Below are positions 27,342-34,258 of a DNA stretch of 64,000 nucleotides, in pieces; the first letter of the stretch is position 1; each line of letters opens with the position of its first letter. The position numbers were made by a program, and so were the translations under genes. The stretch comes from Comamonas thiooxydans (GTDB taxonomy: Bacteria; Pseudomonadota; Gammaproteobacteria; Burkholderiales; Burkholderiaceae_C). The notes below the pieces were generated by a model, which had not been told where the DNA came from, did no database searches, and saw only the letters and a list, made by a program, of their open reading frames with translations. The stretch lies in the NCBI RefSeq assembly GCF_000964545.1, contig NZ_BBVD01000004.1, positions 442,121 through 506,120 on the forward strand, given 5' to 3'.

Positions 27342-28610
27342 TCAGGAGCTCTTGCCGTTGGGCTCGTCCTTCTTCTTGTCGTTGCCTTCGATATACGGGC
27401 TCCAGGGCTGGGCCTTGACCGGGCCCTTGGTCTTCCAGACCACGCTGAACTGGCCGTCGGCCTTGATCTCGCCGACCATCACGGGCTTGTGCAGATGGTG
27501 ATTCTTCTCGTCCATCTTCAGCGTGAAGCCGCTGGGTGCGGCAAAGGTCTGGCCCGCCATGGCCGCGATCACCTTGTCGGTATCCGTGCTCTTGGCTTTC
27601 TCCACGGCCTGCTTCCACATGTGGATGCCGACCCAGGTGGCTTCCATCGGGTCATTGGTCAGAGGCTTGTCCTTGTGGCCCGCGATGTTCTTGGCCTTGG
27701 CGTAATCGCTCCACTGCTTGATGAAGGCCGTGTTGGTCGGGTTCTTCACGCTCATGAAGTAGTTCCATGCCGCCAGGTGACCGACCAGAGGCTTGGTGTC
27801 CACGCCGCGCAGCTCTTCCTCACCCACACTGAAGGCCACGACCGGCACATCCTTGGCCTTGAGGCCGGCATTGCCCAGCTCCTTGTAGAAGGGCACGTTG
27901 GAGTCGCCGTTGATGGTGGAGATCACGGCGGTCTTGCCGCCCGTGGAGAACTTCTTCACATCGGCCACGATGGTCTGGTAGTCGCTGTGGCCGAAGGGGG
28001 TGTAGGTTTCCATGATGTCGGAATCCTTGACGCCCTTGGACTTGAGGAAGGCACGCAGAATCTTGTTGGTGGTGCGCGGATACACATAGTCCGTGCCCAG
28101 CAGCACAAAGCGCTTGGCTCCGCCGCCTTCCTTGCTCATCAGGTACTCGACAGCGGGTATCGCCTGCTGGTTGGGTGCGGCGCCGGTGTAGAAGACGTTC
28201 TTGGAGAGTTCCTCACCCTCGTACTGCACGGGGTAGAACAGCAGGCCGTTGTTCTGCTCGAACACCGGCAGCACGGACTTGCGCGACACGCTGGTCCAGC
28301 AACCGAAGACCACGGCCACCTTGTCCTGGGTGATCAGCTGCTTGGCCTTTTCGGCAAACAGCGGCCAGTTGGAGGCGGGGTCCACCACCACGGGCTCGAG
28401 CTTTTTGCCGAGCACGCCGCCCTTGGCATTGATGTCGTCGATGGCCATCAGCACCGTGTCCTTGAGCACGGTCTCGGAGATGGCCATGGTTCCCGAGAGA
28501 CTGTGCAGCACGCCCACCTTGATGGTGTCTGCAGCCAGCACCTGAGAAGTCAAGCCCAGGCCCAGAGCCATGGATGCAGCCAGTGTTGTGAGGGTTCCGC
28601 GACGATTCAT
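27342..28610 (-). CDS. urtA: Urea ABC transporter substrate-binding protein UrtA
   Basis: 422 residues. The ATG at 28610 has a GGGAG ribosome site 8 bases upstream and gives a signal peptide (MNRRGTLTTLAASMAL...) cleaved near VLA-A. The periplasmic urea receptor signature includes 'VGVLHSLSGTMAISETVLKD', 'VFGCWTSVSRKSVLPVFE', 'NNGLLFYPVQYEG' and 'LLGTDYVYPRTTNKI'. First gene of urtABCDE. It is preceded by a consensus sigma-54 promoter and an NtrC-like site, which predicts induction under nitrogen limitation. Confidence 0.96.
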   Translation of the reverse strand: MNRRGTLTTLAASMALGLGLTSQVLAADTIKVGVLHSLSGTMAISETVLKDTVLMAIDDINAKGGVLGKKLEPVVVDPASNWPLFAEKAKQLITQDKVAVVFGCWTSVSRKSVLPVFEQNNGLLFYPVQYEGEELSKNVFYTGAAPNQQAIPAVEYLMSKEGGGAKRFVLLGTDYVYPRTTNKILRAFLKSKGVKDSDIMETYTPFGHSDYQTIVADVKKFSTGGKTAVISTINGDSNVPFYKELGNAGLKAKDVPVVAFSVGEEELRGVDTKPLVGHLAAWNYFMSVKNPTNTAFIKQWSDYAKAKNIAGHKDKPLTNDPMEATWVGIHMWKQAVEKAKSTDTDKVIAAMAGQTFAAPSGFTLKMDEKNHHLHKPVMVGEIKADGQFSVVWKTKGPVKAQPWSPYIEGNDKKKDEPNGKSS

Positions 28611-28635
28611 TTCAGCACTCCCAGGAGGTTTTGTT

Positions 28636-28650
28636 CGGTCACATTGACCG
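28636..28650. promoter_or_regulatory. CGGTCA-N3-TGACCG palindrome in the urtA leader
   Basis: Perfect 6-bp arms, at about +3 to +17 from the start point predicted from the sigma-54 promoter. It could be an operator or a short 5' hairpin in the 42-base leader of urtA. Confidence 0.5.
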
Positions 28651-28662
28651 CAAAAACTTAGG

Positions 28663-28678
28663 TGCAATTACCGTGCCA
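28663..28678 (-). promoter_or_regulatory. Sigma-54 promoter of urtABCDE
   Basis: On the minus strand it reads TGGCACGGTAATTGCA, matching TGGCAC-N5-TTGCA with GG-N10-GC spacing exact. The predicted transcription start is near 28652, 42 bases before the urtA ATG. The promoter element is read directly. Use under nitrogen limitation is inferred. Confidence 0.85.
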
Positions 28679-28784
28679 GCACCACCCGCCATGGCTTGCT
28701 CACTGCATACGGCGGCGCTGCTGCCGCTTTTTTGCCGAGCACAGGCCGAATGCAACTTTGTGCGATCAGCATCGGCCACATGCA

Positions 28785-28801
28785 GGCACCATTGCAGTGC
28801 C
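28785..28801. promoter_or_regulatory. NtrC-like enhancer site upstream of urtA
   Basis: Inverted repeat ggcac-N7-gtgcc, i.e. GCACC-N5-AGTGC, close to the NtrC consensus TGCACC-N5-GGTGCA. It lies about 140 bases upstream of the predicted urtA start point, a normal enhancer distance. A further TGCACC half-site lies at 28804. Confidence 0.6.
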
Positions 28802-29090
28802 GCATGCACCAGATGCAGACCGCGCAAACCAGCCAGCACTATTGAAGTGCACGACAGCCTGTCGCCTCAGAGCGGCTGCAGGCATGCCGGCAAGGCCGCG
28901 CTGCGCAGCTTGCCAGTCCACGGATCGAGAGCGGCCTTGGTCTGCAGCAAAGCAGATCGAGTTGTTTGCTGGCCTTGCCGTCCTGCACTGCATAGACATG
29001 CAGCTTGCTCATCTGCACGGCAAATCGCCGCCTCGCGGATGCCTTGCAGAATCTGCGCTCCGGTGCGAAAGCCGACGGAACGCAGCTTCA
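28802..29090. other. Rest of the 480-base gap upstream of urtA
   Basis: The part of the gap between the DUF4198 stop and the NtrC-like site has no credible gene. Codon bias and motifs are absent in all frames. No terminator with a clear T run is visible after the DUF4198 gene. Confidence 0.4.
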
Positions 29091-29822
29091 TCAATGCACG
29101 GCAAAGCGCAGCAGATACTCGTAGCTGTTCTCGGTTGTCCTGGGGTCGCCCTGCACAGGCTGACGCAGTATGGCCTGCAGCGTATTGCTGCCGACAGCAG
29201 GCGTCATGATCGCCAGACCCTGCGCGTCCGTCATCGTGGGAGAGCCGTTCTCCCCCCAGGACAGCCTCACGCCAGACTGCGGCTTGCCATGCAGCAACAC
29301 CTGCAGCCTGAGCGGCTGACCGGCATGGGGAGACTGCCCCTGAAGCGGCACCACCTCGAACATCTGCCCAAGCGGCTTTTGCATGACGGCGCCCCAGCGC
29401 ACCACGGTCTTGTGGAACTTGCGCGCATGCACGCCGCGCACCGCACCGGGGTTCTGATCCATGGGCAGAGGCAGCATTGCGCCCTCAGCCCTGGCACTGC
29501 TGAAATAGCCGTTATCGAGTTCCACTGCGATCAGCGCAGCACTGGCATCGGGCTTGATACGGATGCCACCCTGCACATTCTGTACGGCGGCGGGCACTTC
29601 ACGGCCGCGCAGGTCATAAGCATGCACACGCTGCAGCTTGGCCGGATCGAAGGCTTCTGTCCTGCCTTCATGACCGCCAAACTGCATGACATAGCCACCC
29701 TGCGCATCTGGCTCCAGCCAGACGTTATGGGCAGAGACCGGATTGGCGCATAGCAGCCAGGCAGCGGCCGTGGTGCACAGAATGCGCGCGATGATGTTTT
29801 TACGTGTGCTGCAAACAGACAT
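29091..29822 (-). CDS. DUF4198-family periplasmic protein, possible nickel handling
   Basis: 243 residues from the ATG at 29822, which has a GGAG site 5 bases upstream. An ATG at 29840 overlapping the receptor stop is an alternative. The signal peptide (TRKNIIARILCTTAAAWLLC) is cleaved at VSA-HNVWLEPD, which gives the HxWLxP N terminus typical of DUF4198. The beta-sandwich region ends with 'HAGQPLRLQVLLHGKPQSGV' and 'MTDAQGLAIMTP'. Family members often accompany nickel or cobalt uptake systems. It follows a TonB receptor by 14 bases and lies next to urease genes that need nickel. A role in binding nickel in the periplasm is inference. Confidence 0.8.
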   Translation of the reverse strand: MSVCSTRKNIIARILCTTAAAWLLCANPVSAHNVWLEPDAQGGYVMQFGGHEGRTEAFDPAKLQRVHAYDLRGREVPAAVQNVQGGIRIKPDASAALIAVELDNGYFSSARAEGAMLPLPMDQNPGAVRGVHARKFHKTVVRWGAVMQKPLGQMFEVVPLQGQSPHAGQPLRLQVLLHGKPQSGVRLSWGENGSPTMTDAQGLAIMTPAVGSNTLQAILRQPVQGDPRTTENSYEYLLRFAVH

Positions 29823-29836
29823 GGGAGCTCCGGAAA

Positions 29837-31921
29837 TCATAAGGAAAACTGCAGGCCCAGCTGCACGCTGCGCGGCGCGCCGGGGGCGACCAGACGCTGG
29901 CCGGCAATCATGGTGGTGGTACTGGCATAGCGGGTGTTGGCGGCGTTGCGCAGCCACAGACTCAGGCTGGCATTGCGCGCCAGGCTTGCGGGCAATCGGT
30001 ATTGCAGACCCAGGTCCAGCCAGCGATAGCTGCCGGCCCATTCGGTATTGCTGGCGTTGATGGGCGCACGCCCCACATGGCGCAACACGCCATGCAAGGT
30101 GACATCGCCACGCGGCATCCAGCGCGCATGCAAGGTGCTGGTGTACTCAGGCACGGCCACCACGCGCCGGCCCAGCAGTGCGGCATCCGCGTTCTGCGTG
30201 ACTTCGGAGCGATTGTGGCCATAAGTCCATTCCACATGCCAGTTGCGACTGGGCAGCCAGTGCAGCTGCAGCTCTGCACCCTTGCGCACGGTCGCGCCCA
30301 GGTTTTCATACTCACCAGGTGCCGTATTGCGTATTTCATGGCTGGAGCTGATGCGGTAGAGCGAGGCATCGATCAGCCAATGGGCCGATGGCTTCCACTC
30401 CACGCCCAGCTCGCTCTGGCGAAAGATATTGGCATGCAGGTCGCTGTTGCGCAGCGCGTATTTGGCAAAGTCGCTGGGCAACGCAAAGCCTTGCGACCAG
30501 TTGGCCCGCACGGCCGTCCGGGCATTGAGCTGCGCCAGGGCTCCCAGCTTGGGGCTGGCATGGCTGCGCCCCTGCATGCTCCTGCATTCATCGCCACTGG
30601 CCTCTGCCCCCAGCAGACTGCAACTGCCGTCAAAGTGGTCCCAGCGCAAGGCCGCCGTGGTCTGCAACCAGGCCGTTGGCTGCCAGCCAGCCTGGCCGTA
30701 GATCGCCGTGTTGTCGAGCCGTGTATTGCGATCATTCAATGCAGGGCCGGTACGCCGGCGATCCAGCAATCCATCCCAGTAGCCATAGTCCGTGGACTCG
30801 CGCACCTGCTCCAGGCCCAGCATCCAGTTCAGCTCGCGCGCCGCCAGAAGCGACTTGCCGCTGAGATTCAGCCCTGCTCCCAGCACGCTGCGGTCGTAGC
30901 GCTCCTCGCGCTGCATCCAGGTGGCGCTGCGCGGGCGCGTGAACCAGCGCACAAAATCCTGCTGCGTGCCGTAGACAAAACCCAGCAGCCGGGTATCTGC
31001 ATCCAGTGCGTACTGCGCATCCAGGCGCAGCGTGCCAAAGTGCTTGTTGGCACCATCACCCACCACGCGGCTGTCCTTGCCCTGTGGGTCCTGCCGCCAC
31101 TGCGCTTCGGTCAGATAGCCGGGCGAGTCGCCACGCGCCTCGTGCCAGCGACCGGACAGCGAGATATCGAGCTTTTCATGCACATGGTGCTTCCAGGTGC
31201 CGCTGATGGTGCTGCGCTCATGGCGCGAGGCGGGCCGCGCTCCATCACCGCGTGCATGCTGAGTCGCCAGGTTGAGCTGATCGCCGCCTTCCAGCTCGCG
31301 CCCGAGAGCTGCCTGTGCATCGAACATGCCATGCGAGCCAGCGCTGACATCGAACTCCGCATAGCTGCCATTGCGCCGCGTGCGCAGCTCCAGCAACCCT
31401 GCGCGGTTGTAATTGCCCTGCAGCACCGACACGGGACCGCGATAGACATTGACCTTGTCCAGCTCCAGCGGCACCACCACATTGAGATCGAAATAGCCAT
31501 CCGCATGCGACATGGCTTCGTTGAGCGGGATGCCATCCAGTGTGGCCGCCACATCACCGCCGTGGCCACCTCCGCCAAAGCCGCGCAGCACCAGCCCGTT
31601 GGCCACACCGCTGAGCTGGTAGTGATTGACATGCATGCCGGGTACCTGGCTCCACAACGATTCCACCTCCTGTCTGGGTTGCTCGCGAATTTCGTCGCGC
31701 CTGAACTCGGTGACGGAAAACGCGCGTTGTGACTCATCCAGCGCCTGGCCTTTGACCAGGGCATTCACCCTCACCTCGGGCAATACCTTGTCGCCTTCCT
31801 CGGCTGTTTGCGCTTGTACGGCCGAAGCCATCCACAGCGTACCGCCCAAGACCAGCACTCCGAGTCTTGCCCTGGTACCCAGGCCCTGAGCGACGCCCTT
31901 ATTCAATGGTCTTTTGTACAT
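29837..31921 (-). CDS. TonB-dependent outer-membrane receptor, probably for a nickel complex
   Basis: 694 residues from the ATG at 31921. A signal peptide ends near AVQAQ. A TonB box-like start ('KVLPEVRVNALV') and a plug domain follow ('GVANGLVLRGFGGGGHGGDVAATLDGIPLNE', shown in part; 'VNVYRGPVSVLQGNYNRAGLLEL'). The 22-strand barrel ends in the C-terminal aromatic signature '...VQLGLQFSL'. It is upstream of DUF4198 and divergent from ureA with a shared control region. The ligand is not readable from sequence. Context favours nickel over siderophores. A sigma-54 promoter overlaps its start region and makes the exact start codon uncertain. Confidence 0.85.
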   Translation of the reverse strand: MYKRPLNKGVAQGLGTRARLGVLVLGGTLWMASAVQAQTAEEGDKVLPEVRVNALVKGQALDESQRAFSVTEFRRDEIREQPRQEVESLWSQVPGMHVNHYQLSGVANGLVLRGFGGGGHGGDVAATLDGIPLNEAMSHADGYFDLNVVVPLELDKVNVYRGPVSVLQGNYNRAGLLELRTRRNGSYAEFDVSAGSHGMFDAQAALGRELEGGDQLNLATQHARGDGARPASRHERSTISGTWKHHVHEKLDISLSGRWHEARGDSPGYLTEAQWRQDPQGKDSRVVGDGANKHFGTLRLDAQYALDADTRLLGFVYGTQQDFVRWFTRPRSATWMQREERYDRSVLGAGLNLSGKSLLAARELNWMLGLEQVRESTDYGYWDGLLDRRRTGPALNDRNTRLDNTAIYGQAGWQPTAWLQTTAALRWDHFDGSCSLLGAEASGDECRSMQGRSHASPKLGALAQLNARTAVRANWSQGFALPSDFAKYALRNSDLHANIFRQSELGVEWKPSAHWLIDASLYRISSSHEIRNTAPGEYENLGATVRKGAELQLHWLPSRNWHVEWTYGHNRSEVTQNADAALLGRRVVAVPEYTSTLHARWMPRGDVTLHGVLRHVGRAPINASNTEWAGSYRWLDLGLQYRLPASLARNASLSLWLRNAANTRYASTTTMIAGQRLVAPGAPRSVQLGLQFSL

Positions 31922-31931
31922 GCACCAGAAC

Positions 31932-31947
31932 AGCAAAGTTCGTGCCA
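31932..31947 (-). promoter_or_regulatory. Sigma-54 promoter for the TonB receptor
   Basis: The minus strand reads TGGCACGAACTTTGCT, an excellent match to TGGCACG-N4-TTGC with GG-N10-GC spacing. The predicted transcription start falls at 31921, the A of the annotated ATG. Either the mRNA is leaderless, translation starts downstream (e.g. a TTG at codon 6), or this match is not used. Confidence 0.65.
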
Positions 31948-31952
31948 TGCAA

Positions 31953-32051
31953 TGCACCGCTACGGCTCGACAATGCACCACAAAGCACCATCGCTGCCTC
32001 GCCGATACGCCGTGGTGCATAACCGCGTGCCGACAGCACCAACAAGGTGCA
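31953..32051. promoter_or_regulatory. NtrC-like site cluster between TonB receptor and ureA
   Basis: The best site is AGCACC-N5-GGTGCA at 32035-32051 (11 of 12 consensus positions), centred about 83 bases upstream of the predicted ureA start point. Further half-sites TGCACC at 31953 and 31974 and GGTGCA at 32014 lie between the two divergent sigma-54 promoters. A shared enhancer region is likely. Confidence 0.65.
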
Positions 32052-32099
32052 AAACATCTGCGGCGACTTGCCTGCATGCTGGCAATAAAGACTGGCCTT

Positions 32100-32115
32100 T
32101 GGCATGGCACTTGCT
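32100..32115 (+). promoter_or_regulatory. Sigma-54 promoter of the urease operon
   Basis: Reads TGGCATGGCACTTGCT, with GG at 32101-32102 and GC at 32113-32114 and exact N10 spacing. The predicted start point is near 32126, 69 bases before the ureA ATG. Confidence 0.75.
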
Positions 32116-32194
32116 ACATAAAAGGGCATGAAACTGACTCCTCGCGTTCATTCAGCCCTGCCGGATGCGCGTGCCGACTGAGGGATTGAAGAAG

Positions 32195-32497
32195 ATGGAA
32201 CTGACACCACGCGAAAAAGACAAGCTGTTGATCTTCACTGCGGCCCTGCTGGCCGAGCGGCGCATGGCTCGTGGCCTCAAGCTCAACTACCCCGAGGCCG
32301 TGGCGCTGATCAGTGCCTTTGTGATGGAGGGTGCACGCGATGGCAGGACCGTGGCCCAGCTCATGAGCGAAGGCCGCAGCGTGCTGACCCGCGCCGATGT
32401 GATGGAGGGCATCCCCGAGATGATTCCCGACATCCAGATCGAAGCCACCTTCCCCGATGGCACCAAGCTGGTCACCGTGCATGAGCCCATCGCCTGA
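32195..32497 (+). CDS. ureA: Urease gamma subunit UreA
   Basis: 100 residues from the ATG at 32195, the standard UreA length. An upstream frame extension to 32165 lacks family sequence. The start MELTPREKDKLLIFTAALLA and the segments 'GLKLNYPEAVALISAFVMEGARDG' (in part) and 'VMEGIPEMIPDIQIEATFPDGTKLVTVH' (in part) are canonical. It is the first gene of the plus-strand urease operon, behind a sigma-54 promoter. Confidence 0.97.
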   Translation: MELTPREKDKLLIFTAALLAERRMARGLKLNYPEAVALISAFVMEGARDGRTVAQLMSEGRSVLTRADVMEGIPEMIPDIQIEATFPDGTKLVTVHEPIA

Positions 32498-32561
32498 AGC
32501 AGCGTCCAGAGACTTCGAGCCTTTCAGCCATCAAACCCTTACCCATCAAGCGCAGATAGCT

Positions 32562-33179
32562 ATGAAACTCAATAAGCTCCTTGTCACCACAGCCGCCGCG
32601 GCGACTGCACTGCCCCTGTCCGCTCTCGCACATATGGGCTCCGATGCAGGCAGCCATCACCACTTTCTCGACAGTCTGGGTCATGCTTTTGCCCACCCGT
32701 TTACCGGCGCCGACCATCTGGCCGCCATGCTGGCTGTGGGCGCCTGGAGCGCACTGACCATGCCCAGCCTGCGCACGGCCTGGCGTGCACCTGCGGCCTT
32801 TGTGGCCCTGCTGGTGGCGGGTGCCGTGGCCGGCTTTGCCGGCCTGTGGGTGCCGGGCGTAGAGCCCATGATTGCCGCATCCGTGCTGGTGCTGGGCCTG
32901 CTGGTGCTGGTTCAGCAAAAAATGCCCTGGGGCGCAGCCGCCGCCCTGGCTGCGGTGTTTGCCTTCTTCCACGGCGCTGCGCACGGCTTTGAGCTGGCTG
33001 GAGACAGCGGCCTGGCTGCCTTCGGTGCACTGCTGGGCATTGCTCTGGGCTCGGCCACACTGCATATCGCCGGCATGGTGCTCGGTCATGCCGTCATGCA
33101 GCGCCACCAGTGGCTGGCCAGGTTCGGCGGTGCTGCCACTGCCGCACTCGGCGCTTTCATGCTGACGAAACTGGTCTGA
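32562..33179 (+). CDS. HupE/UreJ-family nickel permease
   Basis: 205 residues with an N-terminal signal-like segment (MKLNKLLVTTAAAATALPLS) ending at ALAH, then about six membrane segments. The family nickel motif HPFTGADH (HP-x4-DH) at about 45-52 and a second histidine motif FHGAAHGFE are present. It sits between ureA and ureB, the usual UreJ position, and imports Ni(II) across the inner membrane for urease. It would complement the outer-membrane receptor upstream. Confidence 0.9.
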   Translation: MKLNKLLVTTAAAATALPLSALAHMGSDAGSHHHFLDSLGHAFAHPFTGADHLAAMLAVGAWSALTMPSLRTAWRAPAAFVALLVAGAVAGFAGLWVPGVEPMIAASVLVLGLLVLVQQKMPWGAAAALAAVFAFFHGAAHGFELAGDSGLAAFGALLGIALGSATLHIAGMVLGHAVMQRHQWLARFGGAATAALGAFMLTKLV

Positions 33180-33233
33180 TATGACACACCTCGGCACAGC
33201 GCAGCACAATGCCTTTGCGCAAGGAAACGAAAG

Positions 33234-33557
33234 ATGATTCCCGGCGAATTGATTCTTGACGAGGGCAGCCATGCACTCAACCCCGGCCGCAGCACGCTCA
33301 CGCTGGTGGTGAACAATGCCAGCGACCGGCCGATTCAGGTCGGCTCGCACTACCACTTCGCCGAAACCAATGCGGGCCTGGATTTCGACCGCACCGCCGC
33401 CCACGGCATGCGCCTGAATATTGCCAGCGGCATGGCCGTGCGCTTCGAGCCGGGCCAGCAACGCACGGTGGAGCTGGTCGAGATCGGCGGCGACCGCCAG
33501 ATCTATGGCTTTCGCGGTCTGGTCCAGGGCCCACTGCCCGCAGATTCCAGGGACTGA
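33234..33557 (+). CDS. ureB: Urease beta subunit UreB
   Basis: 107 residues after an AAGGAAACG ribosome site. Canonical start MIPGELI and segments 'NNASDRPIQVGSHYHFAETN', 'RLNIASGMAVRFEPG' and 'IYGFRGLVQG'. Separate UreA, UreB and UreC chains are normal for proteobacteria. Confidence 0.97.
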   Translation: MIPGELILDEGSHALNPGRSTLTLVVNNASDRPIQVGSHYHFAETNAGLDFDRTAAHGMRLNIASGMAVRFEPGQQRTVELVEIGGDRQIYGFRGLVQGPLPADSRD

Positions 33558-33563
33558 CCTGCC

Positions 33564-34235
33564 ATGCTGATGCTGTTTGCTTCTGCTTTTGTGCTGGGCC
33601 TGGTGTTCAACGCAGCGCCCGGAGCAGTGTTTGCAGAGACCGTGCGCCAAGGTGTGCGCGGCGGCTATCGTCCGGCGCTGGCCGTGCAGCTGGGCTCCCT
33701 GGTGGGCGATGCGAGCTGGGCCTTGCTGGGCCTGGCCGGCATTGGTCTGGTCATGCAGATCGACGCCTTGCGCTGGCCGATTGGCCTGGCGGGCGCTGCC
33801 TACCTGCTCTGGCTGTCCTGGGACAGCTGGCAGGCCGCGCGTACCGAACACCGGCTCGATGCTTCAAACACCGCCGCCGCCACGCAGAAGCAGGCCCTGC
33901 GCCGCGGCATGGCCCTGTCGCTGACCAACCCGCAGAACCTGGCCTACTGGGCCGCCATGGGCAGCGCCCTCGGGGCGGTGGGCGTGGCCCAGCCCGGTGC
34001 CAGCGATTACGGGGTCTTCTTCGCGGGATTCATGACTTCGTCCCTGCTCTGGTGCTTTGTCTGCGCTGCCTTGGTGGACCGGCTTTTCCGCCGCCCTGCC
34101 GCGCACTGGAGCCGTTTTACCTACCGCTGCTGCGCTGCCCTGCTGCTGGCCCTGGCACTGGGCACATTGCGCGACCTGCTCAGCACAAGCCCCGCCGCCC
34201 TGCCACCGGCAGCCCAGCAGCAGTCCCTGCGCTGA
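33564..34235 (+). CDS. LysE/RhtB-family membrane exporter inside the urease operon
   Basis: 223 residues, six hydrophobic segments. The LysE signature is visible: 'NAAPGAVFAETVRQGVRGGYRPALAVQLGSL' (in part) near the N terminus and 'SLTNPQNLAYWAAMGS' in the middle. It lies 6 bases after ureB and 23 before ureC, so it is translated as part of the operon. LysE proteins export amino acids or small amines. Its role in urea metabolism is unknown. Confidence 0.85.
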   Translation: MLMLFASAFVLGLVFNAAPGAVFAETVRQGVRGGYRPALAVQLGSLVGDASWALLGLAGIGLVMQIDALRWPIGLAGAAYLLWLSWDSWQAARTEHRLDASNTAAATQKQALRRGMALSLTNPQNLAYWAAMGSALGAVGVAQPGASDYGVFFAGFMTSSLLWCFVCAALVDRLFRRPAAHWSRFTYRCCAALLLALALGTLRDLLSTSPAALPPAAQQQSLR

Positions 34236-34258
34236 ACACCTGAATCGGAGATTCCTCA

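Noticed and set aside
27244..27618. A minus-strand frame overlapping the urtA end
   Set aside because: Out-of-frame shadow of urtA with Glu/Arg/Gly-rich low-complexity composition.
32105..32115. TGGCAC at 32105 as the -24 element for ureA
   Set aside because: Spacing to the next GC is wrong. The overlapping TGGCAT element at 32100 has exact GG-N10-GC spacing.
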